A stretch of DNA of 39,963 nt from Lamprocystis purpurea DSM 4197. Its GTDB lineage: Bacteria > Pseudomonadota > Gammaproteobacteria > Chromatiales > Chromatiaceae. Made by a program: the position numbers and the translations under genes. Within the stretch, counting starts at the first letter, position 1; every line of letters starts with the position of its first letter. Shown here piece after piece: positions 15,430 through 23,510 of the stretch. Under the pieces are notes generated by a model. That model saw nothing but the letters and a program-made list of their open reading frames with translations, ran no database searches and was not told the origin of the DNA. The DNA is taken from contig NZ_KB902474.1 of assembly GCF_000379525.1 (NCBI RefSeq), positions 193,574-233,536 on the forward strand, written 5' to 3'.

Positions 15430-16560
15430 ATGTACGGTACACCGCTCGCTATTTTTCTACCCTCGCTGGCCGGCGGTGGTGCGGAACGCATGATGCTGAA
15501 CCTCGCCCAGGGGGCGGTGGCTGCCGGGGTCGCGGTGGATCTCGTGGTTGGTAAAGCCGATGGGCCTTACCTAGCGCTGGTGCCGCCGGGCTGCACGCTT
15601 GTCGACCTTGGCGCAGCGCGGGTGCTGGGTGCTTTGCCGGGGCTGGTGCGCTATTTGCGCCGGCGCCGGCCGCGGGCTCTGCTGGCCGCGATGGATCATG
15701 CCAACATGGTCGCTCTGTGGGCGCGCGCCTTGGCACGGGTGCCGACGCGTGTCTGTGTCAGCGTGCGCAGCAATCTGTCGCAGGAGGCCGCGCATTCGCC
15801 GTTCCTGGCCGGGCGTTGGATGCCGCGGCTGGCGCGCGCGTTTTATCCGCGCGCGGACGCGGTCATCGCCGTGTCGCAAGGGGTGGCCGATGACCTCGAC
15901 CGGCTGCTCGGCGCGGGTCGTGCGCGCATCCTGGTCATTCCCAATCCGGTGGTGACGCCCGAACTGGCAGCGCTTGCCGCCGCGCCGGCCGATCATCCCT
16001 GGCTGCAACCGGGCACAGTGCCGGTGATCCTGGCCGCCGGGCGGTTGGCCCCGCAGAAAGATTATCCGACGCTGATCCGCGCTTTCGCGGCCTTGAGTGC
16101 CGGGCGGGATCTGCGTCTGATCATCCTTGGTGAGGGGCCGGAGCGCACGGCACTGGAGTCGCTGATTCAGCAACTGGGGCTCGCTGACCGGGTCGCCCTG
16201 CCCGGATTCAGGGACAATCCCTTTGCCTATATGAGCCGCGCCAGCCTGTTCGTGCTGTCATCGGCCTGGGAGGGGTTGCCGGGGGTGCTGATTCAGGCCA
16301 TGGCCTGCGGGACTCCGGTGGTCAGCACGGACTGCCCGAGCGGACCACGCGAGGTCCTGGCGGACGGGCGCTTCGGCCCGCTGGTTCCGGTGGGCGCGGT
16401 CGAGGCGCTGGCCGCGGCGATGGCGCTGACCCTGGAGCAACCGCCGGAACCGGAACGCCTCAAGGCGCGCGCGGCGGATTACGGACTTGAACCCGTGACC
16501 CGCCGGTATCTGGAGGTGCTGGGATGCGGCGCACTTGCGCCGGGGTGTGATCGGACATGA
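15430..16560 (+). CDS. GT4 family glycosyltransferase
   Basis: 376 residues with the two Rossmann-like domains of GT-B enzymes. The N-terminus has the donor-side loop LPSLAGGGAERMMLNLA; the C-terminal half shows VILAAGRLAPQKDYPTLIRA, then LSSAWEGLPGVLIQAMACG, the E-x7-E nucleotide-sugar-binding region. It is retaining (GT4) and cytoplasmic or membrane-associated. The ATG at 15430 is preferred to a TTG three bases earlier. It opens a polysaccharide cluster but is separated from the next glycosyltransferase by ~480 bases of repeats, so cotranscription is uncertain. Donor and acceptor are unknown. Confidence 0.93.
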   Translation: MYGTPLAIFLPSLAGGGAERMMLNLAQGAVAAGVAVDLVVGKADGPYLALVPPGCTLVDLGAARVLGALPGLVRYLRRRRPRALLAAMDHANMVALWARALARVPTRVCVSVRSNLSQEAAHSPFLAGRWMPRLARAFYPRADAVIAVSQGVADDLDRLLGAGRARILVIPNPVVTPELAALAAAPADHPWLQPGTVPVILAAGRLAPQKDYPTLIRAFAALSAGRDLRLIILGEGPERTALESLIQQLGLADRVALPGFRDNPFAYMSRASLFVLSSAWEGLPGVLIQAMACGTPVVSTDCPSGPREVLADGRFGPLVPVGAVEALAAAMALTLEQPPEPERLKARAADYGLEPVTRRYLEVLGCGALAPGCDRT

Positions 16561-16674
16561 TGTGGTTTGTGTGGGTCAAGTCGTTAGGTCGGATGGGTGG
16601 AGCGAGCGCAATGCCTATCCTCAAGCGTCGCGGTGGCCGGATGGGCATCGCGCCCGGGATTGGGCAAGCTGAAA

Positions 16675-16704
16675 TGTTGGGGTTCGTTCCTCACCCCAAC
16701 CTAC
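16675..16704. repeat. REP-like hairpin (GTAGGTTGGGGT type)
   Basis: On the - strand it reads GTAGGTTGGGGTGAGG and closes with ACCCCAAC, an 8-base stem with a GTAG head. Flanking sequence at 16590-16620 and 16740-16780 contains further degraded repeat units. This is one of several non-coding pieces in the gap 16561-17040. Confidence 0.6.
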
Positions 16705-16811
16705 GGCATTGCGATGTTTTCGGGTTCGCAGCGAACACTTTCACAATCGCTCTCGCTCTGCCCATCCAACGCGCGTCAGCGACCACATCACTTTGGGCCT
16801 CATTGCGCCCA

Positions 16812-17017
16812 GCAGTTCCAAATTTGGCTGGCCGCCCACCAGCAGCATGCCGGCAGCGAGGCTGATGGTGGATGCGCTGCGCTTATCCACCCTACGAAAC
16901 CGGCTCCGCTGTAGGGTGGATAAGGCGCGCTGCTCGGTGTCAGGGATTCGGCACGTCGGTCGCACGCGCCGCATCCACCAAGGGCCGCGCGATTCCGCCC
17001 AAATTTGGAATTGCTGC
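16812..17017. mobile_element. Bracketed REP element with GCAG..TTCCAAATTTGG arms
   Basis: Outer inverted arms GCAGTTCCAAATTTGG (16812-16827) and CCAAATTTGGAATTGCTGC (16999-17017) enclose two inverted GTAG-headed REP units (16867-16895 and from 16911; core GTAGGGTGGATAAG). The REP core closely resembles the interior of family B, but the arms are unrelated to those of families A and B. It ends 23 bases before the next glycosyltransferase and fills most of the gap 16561-17040, in which no gene is supported. Confidence 0.65.
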
Positions 17018-17040
17018 CTCGTGTCAGCCGGGACAGCAGG

Positions 17041-18192
17041 ATGAAGATCGCCCATGTCATCACCGGCCTGGAACTGGGCGGCGCCGAGATGATGCTGTTC
17101 AAGCTGCTGAGTACCATGGACCGGACGGTGTTCGAACCGCTGGTGATCTCACTGATCCCTCCCGGACCCATGGGGCCGCGGATCGGCGCGCTGGGTGTCC
17201 GGGTGGAAACGCTCGATTTGCGCCGCGGTTTCCCGACGGCCGGGGCGGTCCTGCGTCTGGTGCGTCTGCTGCGCGCCTTTCGGCCCGATCTGATTCAGAC
17301 CTGGATGTACCATGCGGATTTGCTCGGCGGGCTGGTGTTGCCGCTGGTGCGGGCGGGGTCCGGGCGTCCGCGGTTGGTCTGGAATATCCGCCAGAGCGAT
17401 CTGGACCCGCGTCAGACCCGCCGCGCCACCCGGATCGTGGCCCGGCTCAATGCCGGGCTCTCCCGTCTGGCGCCGGACCGCATCCTCTGTTGCTCGGAAC
17501 GCGCGCGGGAGGTCCATCTGGCCTTGGGTTATCGGCGCGGCATCCTGTCCGTGATCCCGAACGGATTTGAACTGGAGCGTTTCCGGCCGGATGCGCAGGC
17601 CCGCGTTGCGCTGCGCGATGCCTTGGGGATACCGGCCGGGATCCCGCTGGTCGGGCTCGTGGCCCGATTCGATCCGCAGAAAGATTTGCCGACTTTTCTG
17701 CGGGCGGCGGCGCTGGTCCGGGCCGCGCGACCCGAGTGTCGGTTCCTGCTGTGCGGTCCGGGCATGGACACGGCCAACCCGCAACTGATGGGCTGGATGG
17801 CGGACGCACGCCTGGGTGACGCGGTCAGCCTGCTCGGTCCGCGCGCCGACACGCCGCGCGTCTTTGCCGCCCTGGATCTGCTGGTCAGCGCCTCGGCCTA
17901 TGGGGAAGGCTTTCCGAACGTGATCGGCGAGGCCATGGCCTGTGCCGTGCCCTGTGTGGTCACCGACGTGGGCGACTCCGCCCTGATCGTCGGCGAGACC
18001 GGACTCACGGTGCCGCCGCGCGACCCGCCGGCCCTGGCCGCGGCCATCGAATGCCTGCTCGCCGAGGGTCCGGACGCGCTGGCCGACCGCGGCCGCGCCG
18101 CCCGCGCCCGCATCGCAGCGCACTACGCCTTACCGCTGATCGCCGCGCGCTACACGAATCTCTATTTGTCATTGAACCGAGGGAATCGCTAA
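17041..18192 (+). CDS. GT4 family glycosyltransferase
   Basis: 383 residues from the ATG at 17041 (MKIAHVITGLELGGAEMMLF), preceded by AGCAGG. The frame is open for 12 codons more, but the family start is here. GT-B fold signs are VITGLELGGAE at the N-terminus, VIPNGFELERFRP in the linker, LVARFDPQKDLPTFLRAAAL and SASAYGEGFPNVIGEAMACA in the C-terminal domain. It is a retaining sugar transferase of the cytoplasm or inner membrane face. Its TAA overlaps the ATG of the amidotransferase (TAATG), so the two are translationally coupled. Substrates are unknown. Confidence 0.93.
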   Translation: MKIAHVITGLELGGAEMMLFKLLSTMDRTVFEPLVISLIPPGPMGPRIGALGVRVETLDLRRGFPTAGAVLRLVRLLRAFRPDLIQTWMYHADLLGGLVLPLVRAGSGRPRLVWNIRQSDLDPRQTRRATRIVARLNAGLSRLAPDRILCCSERAREVHLALGYRRGILSVIPNGFELERFRPDAQARVALRDALGIPAGIPLVGLVARFDPQKDLPTFLRAAALVRAARPECRFLLCGPGMDTANPQLMGWMADARLGDAVSLLGPRADTPRVFAALDLLVSASAYGEGFPNVIGEAMACAVPCVVTDVGDSALIVGETGLTVPPRDPPALAAAIECLLAEGPDALADRGRAARARIAAHYALPLIAARYTNLYLSLNRGNR

Positions 18193-20162
18193 TGTGCGGT
18201 CTGTGCGGCCTGATCGAGCCCGATGCCCCCACCGAGTCCGACCTGCGTCATGCCGTCGGGCGGATGAACGACACCCTGGTGCATCGCGGACCGGATGATC
18301 AGGGCCTGTGGCTGGACCCCGCGGCGGGGGTCGCGCTGGGGCATCGGCGGTTGTCGATCCTCGACCTCTCGCCCCTGGGGCATCAGCCGATGGTCTCCCA
18401 TTGCGGCCGGTATGTGCTCGCCTTCAATGGTGAAATCTATAACTACCTGGCCCTGCGCCGCGACCTTGGCGAGACCCTGCCCTGGCGCGGGCACTCGGAC
18501 ACCGAGGTGCTGCTCGCCTGGATCAGCCGGCGCGGGGTGGCGGCGACGCTGCCGCAGCTCAACGGTATGTTCGCCTTCGCCCTGTGGGATCGACAGGAGC
18601 GTCGGCTCACCCTGGCGCGCGACCGCCTGGGAGAGAAGCCGCTCTACTATGGCTGGAACCGCGGGCGCTTTCTGTTCGGCTCCGAGCTCAAGGCGCTGAC
18701 CGCCCATCCGCACTGGCAGGGCACGCTCGATCGGGATGCGCTGGCGGCCTATCTGCGCCTGAGCTATGTCCCGGCGCCGCATTCCATCTACCAGGGGATT
18801 CGCAAGCTCGAACCCGGGACCTCGGCCGCCCTCGATCAGGGTCAGCAGACCCCGGTCATCCGCGCCTATTGGACTGCGCGCGAGGCCGTCGAGCGCGGTC
18901 TGGCCGCGCCCTTTGACGGATCGCGGGCGCAGGCCCTGGACGCGCTGGAGTCGCTGCTGAGCGACGCCGTGGGGTTGCGGATGCAGGCCGATGTCCCGCT
19001 CGGCGCCTTCCTTTCCGGCGGCATCGACTCCACCGCGGTGGTGGCCCTGATGCAGGCCCAGTCGGCCAAGCCGGTGCGCACCTTCTCCATCGGATTTCAC
19101 GAGACGGGATTCGACGAGGCACCCTATGCCCGGCAGGTCGCCGCGCATCTGGGGACCGATCATACCGAGCTGTACGTCACCGCTCAGCACGGCATCGAGA
19201 CCATCGTCGACCTGCCGCGGCTCTGGGACGAACCCTTCGGGGACTCGTCCCAGATCCCGACTCTGCTGGTGAGCCGGATGGCCCGGCGCGATGTGACCGT
19301 ATGCCTGTCCGGAGACGGCGGAGACGAGCTGTTCGGCGGCTATTCCCGGTATCTCTGGACGCGCGAGACCTGGCGGCGCATCGGCTGGGTGCCGCTGGGG
19401 CTGCGCCGGGCGCTGGCCGGTGCGGTCACCGCCATCGCCCCCGGCACCTGGGACCGGCTGCTGCGACCCCTCGGCCGGCTGCTGCCCGGACCACTCGCCA
19501 TCGCCAACCCCGGGGACCGACTGCATAAGGCGATCGATGTCCTGACCGGCGACTCGCCCGAGGCGCTCTATCTGCGCATGGTCTCGCACTGGAACGACCC
19601 GGCCGCGCTGGTGATCGGTGCCCAAGAACCGGCGAGCGTGCTCACCGACCCGGCGCGGCGCCCGCGCACCGGATCGATCACCGAGTCGATGATGTTCATG
19701 GACAGTTGTCTTTATCTGCCGGATGACATCCTGGTCAAGGTCGACCGGGCCAGCATGGGGGTCGGCCTGGAGGCGCGGGTGCCGCTGCTGGATCATCGGG
19801 TCTACGAGTTCGCCTGGTCGCTGCCGTTGCGCTGGAAAGTGCGCGGACGCCTCGGCAAGCTCCCGCTGCGGCACATTGTCGAGCGGCATGTGCCGCGTGC
19901 CCTCATGGATCGGCCCAAGATGGGGTTCGGGGTGCCGATCGAGCATTGGCTGCGCGGGCCGCTGCGTGACTGGGCGGAGGCCCTGCTGGCGCGCGATCGG
20001 CTGCTGGCCGACGGCATCCTGAGGCCCGATCCCATTCGCGCCAAGTGGGAGGAGCACCTGGCGGGGCGGCGCAACTGGTCCTATTACCTGTGGGATTTGC
20101 TGATGTTCCAGGCGTGGCTGGATGCGGCCGGGGCCGCGCCGTCCGCGAGTCGCCGGCCATGA
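18192..20162 (+). CDS. Asparagine-synthase-type amidotransferase of a polysaccharide cluster
   Basis: 656 residues: class II glutaminase domain (MCGLCGLIEPD, nucleophile Cys2; RGPDDQG) and ATP-pyrophosphatase domain (PP-loop FLSGGIDST; later SGDGGDELFGGYSRY). It is AsnB-like, but its place between glycosyltransferase genes, with overlapping start and stop codons on both sides, points to amidation of a sugar carboxylate such as a uronic acid, as proposed for WbpS-like proteins in O-antigen clusters. Ordinary asparagine synthesis cannot be ruled out. The start shares bases with the upstream TAA and its TGA overlaps the next ATG. Confidence 0.9.
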   Translation: MCGLCGLIEPDAPTESDLRHAVGRMNDTLVHRGPDDQGLWLDPAAGVALGHRRLSILDLSPLGHQPMVSHCGRYVLAFNGEIYNYLALRRDLGETLPWRGHSDTEVLLAWISRRGVAATLPQLNGMFAFALWDRQERRLTLARDRLGEKPLYYGWNRGRFLFGSELKALTAHPHWQGTLDRDALAAYLRLSYVPAPHSIYQGIRKLEPGTSAALDQGQQTPVIRAYWTAREAVERGLAAPFDGSRAQALDALESLLSDAVGLRMQADVPLGAFLSGGIDSTAVVALMQAQSAKPVRTFSIGFHETGFDEAPYARQVAAHLGTDHTELYVTAQHGIETIVDLPRLWDEPFGDSSQIPTLLVSRMARRDVTVCLSGDGGDELFGGYSRYLWTRETWRRIGWVPLGLRRALAGAVTAIAPGTWDRLLRPLGRLLPGPLAIANPGDRLHKAIDVLTGDSPEALYLRMVSHWNDPAALVIGAQEPASVLTDPARRPRTGSITESMMFMDSCLYLPDDILVKVDRASMGVGLEARVPLLDHRVYEFAWSLPLRWKVRGRLGKLPLRHIVERHVPRALMDRPKMGFGVPIEHWLRGPLRDWAEALLARDRLLADGILRPDPIRAKWEEHLAGRRNWSYYLWDLLMFQAWLDAAGAAPSASRRP

Positions 20163-21325
20163 CGGCGCTCGGCACCCGGCGGGTCGCCTTCTTCGTAACC
20201 GTGGACTGGTATTTCTGCCATCACTATCTCGCGCTGGCTCAGGCCGTACGCGCTGCCGGTTTCGCGGTCACGGTCATCACCGGGGTGGAGGCCCACGGCG
20301 AGCGCATCCGCGCGGCCGGGCTCGACCTGATCCCCCTGGAGGTCTCACGCAAGGGGATGCATCCGTGGCACGAACTGCGCAGCATTGCGCGGGTGACGCG
20401 CATCCTCAAGGACCTGAAGCCCGTCCTGTTGCACAATATCGCGCAGAAACCGGTGCTTTACGGCACCTTGGCGGCCCGTCTCGCGGGGGTGCCGACGGTG
20501 GTCAACGGGGTGGCGGGGATGGGCTATCTGTTCTCCTCCGACGGCCCGCGGGCCCGCCTGCTGCGCGGATTGGTGGGCGGCGCCTATCGCGCCCTGCTCG
20601 CCGCGCCGAACGTGCGGGTCCTGGTGCAGAACCCGGACGATCAACAGCAGGTCCTGCGGCTCACGGGAGTGGAGCCGGTGCTGATCCCCGGCTCCGGGGT
20701 GGATGTGACGCGCTTCGTTCCGCGCTCGGACCCGCCGGGGGCGGTGGTGGTGATGCTGGCCTCGCGGCTGCTGTGGGACAAGGGCGTGGGAGATTTCGTC
20801 AGCGCCGCCCGCCTGCTCAAGGCGCGGGGCAGCCCGGCGCGGTGCGTGCTGGTGGGCAAACCCGACCCCGGCAATCCGACCTCGGTGGCGGAGGAGCAAC
20901 TGCGCGACTGGCATCAGGAGGGCTGTATCGAGTGGTGGGGTCATAGCGCCGACATGCCCGGGGTGCTGGCGCAGGCGCACATCGCCTGTTTGCCGTCCTA
21001 TTATCGCGAGGGTCTGCCCAAGTTTCTGATCGAGGCCGCGGCCGCGGGGCTGCCGTTGGTCACCACGGATGCGACCGGCTGTCGGGAGGCCGTGGAGGTC
21101 GAGGGCAACGGACTGCTGGTCCCGGTCCATGACCCGCTGGCCTTGGCGCACGCGCTCGAACGCCTCATCGGCGACACGGATTTGCGGCGGCGGTTCGGCG
21201 CGCGTTCGCGGATGATCGCCGAGGCGCGTTTCGACTCAGTCCGCATCCATGCGGCGACCCTTGCGGTGTATCGCGAACTGCTGGAATCCAGAAAGATTTC
21301 GTTTACAGCAAATGAACAGGAGTGA
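20159..21325 (+). CDS. GT4 family glycosyltransferase
   Basis: 388 residues starting at an ATG that overlaps the amidotransferase stop (ATGA). The N-terminal domain has VTVDWYFCHHYLALAQAVRA and HNIAQKPVLYGTLAARLAG, features of CapM/PglA-like enzymes that add an early sugar to a lipid-linked intermediate. The C-terminal domain has VMLASRLLWDKGVGDFVSAA, PSYYREGLPKFLIEAAAAG and a conserved Glu pair. It is followed nine bases later by gmd, so it is part of the same operon. The specific sugar is unknown. Confidence 0.93.
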   Translation: MTALGTRRVAFFVTVDWYFCHHYLALAQAVRAAGFAVTVITGVEAHGERIRAAGLDLIPLEVSRKGMHPWHELRSIARVTRILKDLKPVLLHNIAQKPVLYGTLAARLAGVPTVVNGVAGMGYLFSSDGPRARLLRGLVGGAYRALLAAPNVRVLVQNPDDQQQVLRLTGVEPVLIPGSGVDVTRFVPRSDPPGAVVVMLASRLLWDKGVGDFVSAARLLKARGSPARCVLVGKPDPGNPTSVAEEQLRDWHQEGCIEWWGHSADMPGVLAQAHIACLPSYYREGLPKFLIEAAAAGLPLVTTDATGCREAVEVEGNGLLVPVHDPLALAHALERLIGDTDLRRRFGARSRMIAEARFDSVRIHAATLAVYRELLESRKISFTANEQE

Positions 21326-21334
21326 AATAAGCGT

Positions 21335-22417
21335 ATGAAAACGGCTTTAATTACCGGTGTAACCGGACAGGACGGCGCCTATCTGGCGGAATTCCTGCTG
21401 AACAAAGGCTATGTCGTGCACGGCATCAAACGGCGGTCCTCGCTGTTCAATACCGATCGCATCGATCATCTCTATCAGGACCCCCATGAGAGTGATCGCC
21501 GCTTTATTCTCCATCATGGGGATCTGACCGACTCGATGAGCCTGATCCGGGTCATCCAACTGGTGCAGCCGGACGAGATCTACAATCTTGCGGCTCAGAG
21601 TCATGTCGCGGTGTCGTTCGAGGAGCCGGAATATACCGCCAACTCCGATGGACTCGGCGCACTGCGCATTCTGGAAGCGATTCGTATCCTCGGATTGGAG
21701 CGCAAGACGCGTTTCTATCAGGCGAGTACCTCCGAGCTCTTCGGTCTGGTGCAGGAGACTCCGCAGCGCGAGACCACGCCCTTTTATCCGCGCAGCCCCT
21801 ATGCGGTCGCCAAGCTCTACGCCTACTGGATCACGGTGAACTACCGCGAAGCCTATGGCATCTATGCCTGCAACGGGATTCTCTTCAATCACGAGAGCCC
21901 GGTGCGCGGCGAGACCTTCGTGACCCGCAAGATCACCCGTGCCCTGGCGCGCATCACCCTTGGCTTACAGGACTGCCTCTATCTCGGCAATCTGAGCGCC
22001 AAGCGCGATTGGGGCCATGCGCGGGACTATGTCGAAATGCAGTGGCTGATGCTTCAGCAGGAGCAGCCGGAAGATTTCGTCATCGCCACCGGTGTGCAAT
22101 ACAGCGTGCGCGACTTCGTGGCCGCCGCCGCAAAGGAATTGAAGATCGCGATCCGCTGGGAAGGCGAGGGTGTCGATGAGAAGGGGTATGACGCCGCCGG
22201 ACGCTGTATTGTCGCCGTCGATCCCCGATATTTTCGGCCCACTGAAGTGGAAACCCTGCTCGGCGATCCGCGCAAGGCACACGAGCGGCTCGGCTGGGCG
22301 CCCGCCACCAGCTTCCAGGAACTGGTATCCGAGATGGTCCGGGAGGATCTCAAGCAGGCGCAACGCGATGAATTGGTGACGCAACACGGTTACAGTACCT
22401 TCAACCATCACGAATGA
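21335..22417 (+). CDS. gmd: GDP-mannose 4,6-dehydratase
   Basis: 360 residues, full length. It is an NADP-dependent short-chain dehydratase that converts GDP-D-mannose to GDP-4-keto-6-deoxymannose. The Rossmann motif is [14 protein letters not shown] (residues 7-20), followed by [14 protein letters not shown] and the catalytic [10 protein letters not shown] (YxxxK) and [16 protein letters not shown] segments. The start has weak but usable upstream purines. Base composition is slightly lower in GC than the glycosyltransferases. The TGA overlaps a possible ATG of fcl, making the two a coupled GDP-fucose pair. Confidence 0.98.
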   Translation: MKTALITGVTGQDGAYLAEFLLNKGYVVHGIKRRSSLFNTDRIDHLYQDPHESDRRFILHHGDLTDSMSLIRVIQLVQPDEIYNLAAQSHVAVSFEEPEYTANSDGLGALRILEAIRILGLERKTRFYQASTSELFGLVQETPQRETTPFYPRSPYAVAKLYAYWITVNYREAYGIYACNGILFNHESPVRGETFVTRKITRALARITLGLQDCLYLGNLSAKRDWGHARDYVEMQWLMLQQEQPEDFVIATGVQYSVRDFVAAAAKELKIAIRWEGEGVDEKGYDAAGRCIVAVDPRYFRPTEVETLLGDPRKAHERLGWAPATSFQELVSEMVREDLKQAQRDELVTQHGYSTFNHHE

Positions 22418-22425
22418 GGTCGAGC

Positions 22426-23379
22426 ATGGAGACCGGACAGGCGATCTATGTAGCCGGACATCGCGGCATGGTCGGCGCCGCCCTGGTGCAGGAATTGCGC
22501 CGACGCGGTTATCACAACCTGATCACCAGGACCCATGCCGAGTTGGATCTGACGGATCAGGCTCAGGTGCGCGCGTTCTTTCAGGCGGAGCGGCCAGCCG
22601 CGGTCTATCTGGCGGCGGCGAAGGTCGGCGGGATTCACGCCAATGACAGCTTTCCGGCCGAGTTCATCTATCAGAACCTGATGATCGAGGCCAATGTCAT
22701 TCACGAGGCCTGGCGCGCCGGGGTGCAGCGCCTGTTGTTTCTGGGGTCGAGCTGCATCTACCCGCGGCTGGCGCCGCAGCCGATCCCCGAGGGGGCGCTG
22801 CTGACCGGGGTACTGGAGCCTACCAATGAACCCTATGCCGTTGCCAAGATCGCCGGTATCAAGCTCTGTGAGTCCTATAACCGGCAATACGGAACGGATT
22901 ATCGCAGTGTCATGCCGACCAATCTCTATGGTCCGGGCGACAATTATCACCCACTCAACAGCCATGTCATCCCCGCGCTGCTGCGTCGTGCCCACGAGGC
23001 CAAGAGCGGCGGACTGGATGAACTGGTGATCTGGGGGACCGGGACGGTGCGGCGCGAGTTCCTCTATGTCGAGGATATGGCCGCCGCCTGCTTGCACGTC
23101 ATGGACTTGGATCAGGCGACTTATGCGACCCATACGGAGCCGATGCTGTCGCATATCAACGTCGGCGCGGGCGAGGATTTGACCATCGCTGAGCTGGTCG
23201 CGCTGATCTGTGCCACGGTCGGCTTCACCGGGCGGATTCGCTATGATCCCGCGAAGCCCGACGGGGCACCGCGTAAACTCCTGAATACCGAGCGGCTCAG
23301 TGCACTCGGTTGGCAGCCGCGCGTCGCATTGAAAGAGGGACTGGAGCGGACCTATCGGGCCTTCGTCGACGCTCAGTAA
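22426..23379 (+). CDS. fcl: GDP-L-fucose synthase (epimerase/reductase)
   Basis: 317 residues from the ATG at 22426, chosen because GAGG lies six bases upstream; an ATG at 22414 overlapping the gmd stop is the alternative. The enzyme epimerises and reduces GDP-4-keto-6-deoxymannose to GDP-L-fucose with NADPH. Visible motifs are [10 protein letters not shown] at the nucleotide site, [15 protein letters not shown], and the catalytic [11 protein letters not shown] (YxxxK). With gmd it supplies GDP-L-fucose to the glycosyltransferases upstream. A REP pair follows the stop. Confidence 0.97.
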   Translation: METGQAIYVAGHRGMVGAALVQELRRRGYHNLITRTHAELDLTDQAQVRAFFQAERPAAVYLAAAKVGGIHANDSFPAEFIYQNLMIEANVIHEAWRAGVQRLLFLGSSCIYPRLAPQPIPEGALLTGVLEPTNEPYAVAKIAGIKLCESYNRQYGTDYRSVMPTNLYGPGDNYHPLNSHVIPALLRRAHEAKSGGLDELVIWGTGTVRREFLYVEDMAAACLHVMDLDQATYATHTEPMLSHINVGAGEDLTIAELVALICATVGFTGRIRYDPAKPDGAPRKLLNTERLSALGWQPRVALKEGLERTYRAFVDAQ

Positions 23380-23398
23380 ACGGCTATGCATGTCCCCC

Positions 23399-23491
23399 GT
23401 GGGAGCGGCGTCCCGCCGCGATGCGGTGCCGCGGTGACCTTTAACACTGCGGCTTCGCGCCCGACCTGTCGCGGCGGGACGCCGCTCCCAC
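23399..23491. repeat. Inverted REP pair (BIME-like)
   Basis: GTGGGAGCGGCGTCCCGCCG at 23399 and its exact complement ending at 23491, each 23 bases with its own internal stem. The head GTGG fits the GTRG signature of REPs linked to REP-associated tyrosine transposases. It lies between the convergent fcl and the PIN-aminotransferase gene and could terminate both. Confidence 0.8.
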
Positions 23492-23510
23492 AGGGCTTGA
23501 TGTCACGGCA

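Noticed and set aside
18189..20057. A long - strand open frame (622 codons)
   Set aside because: It is antisense to the amidotransferase gene, which has all expected motifs; the frame has no recognisable domain.
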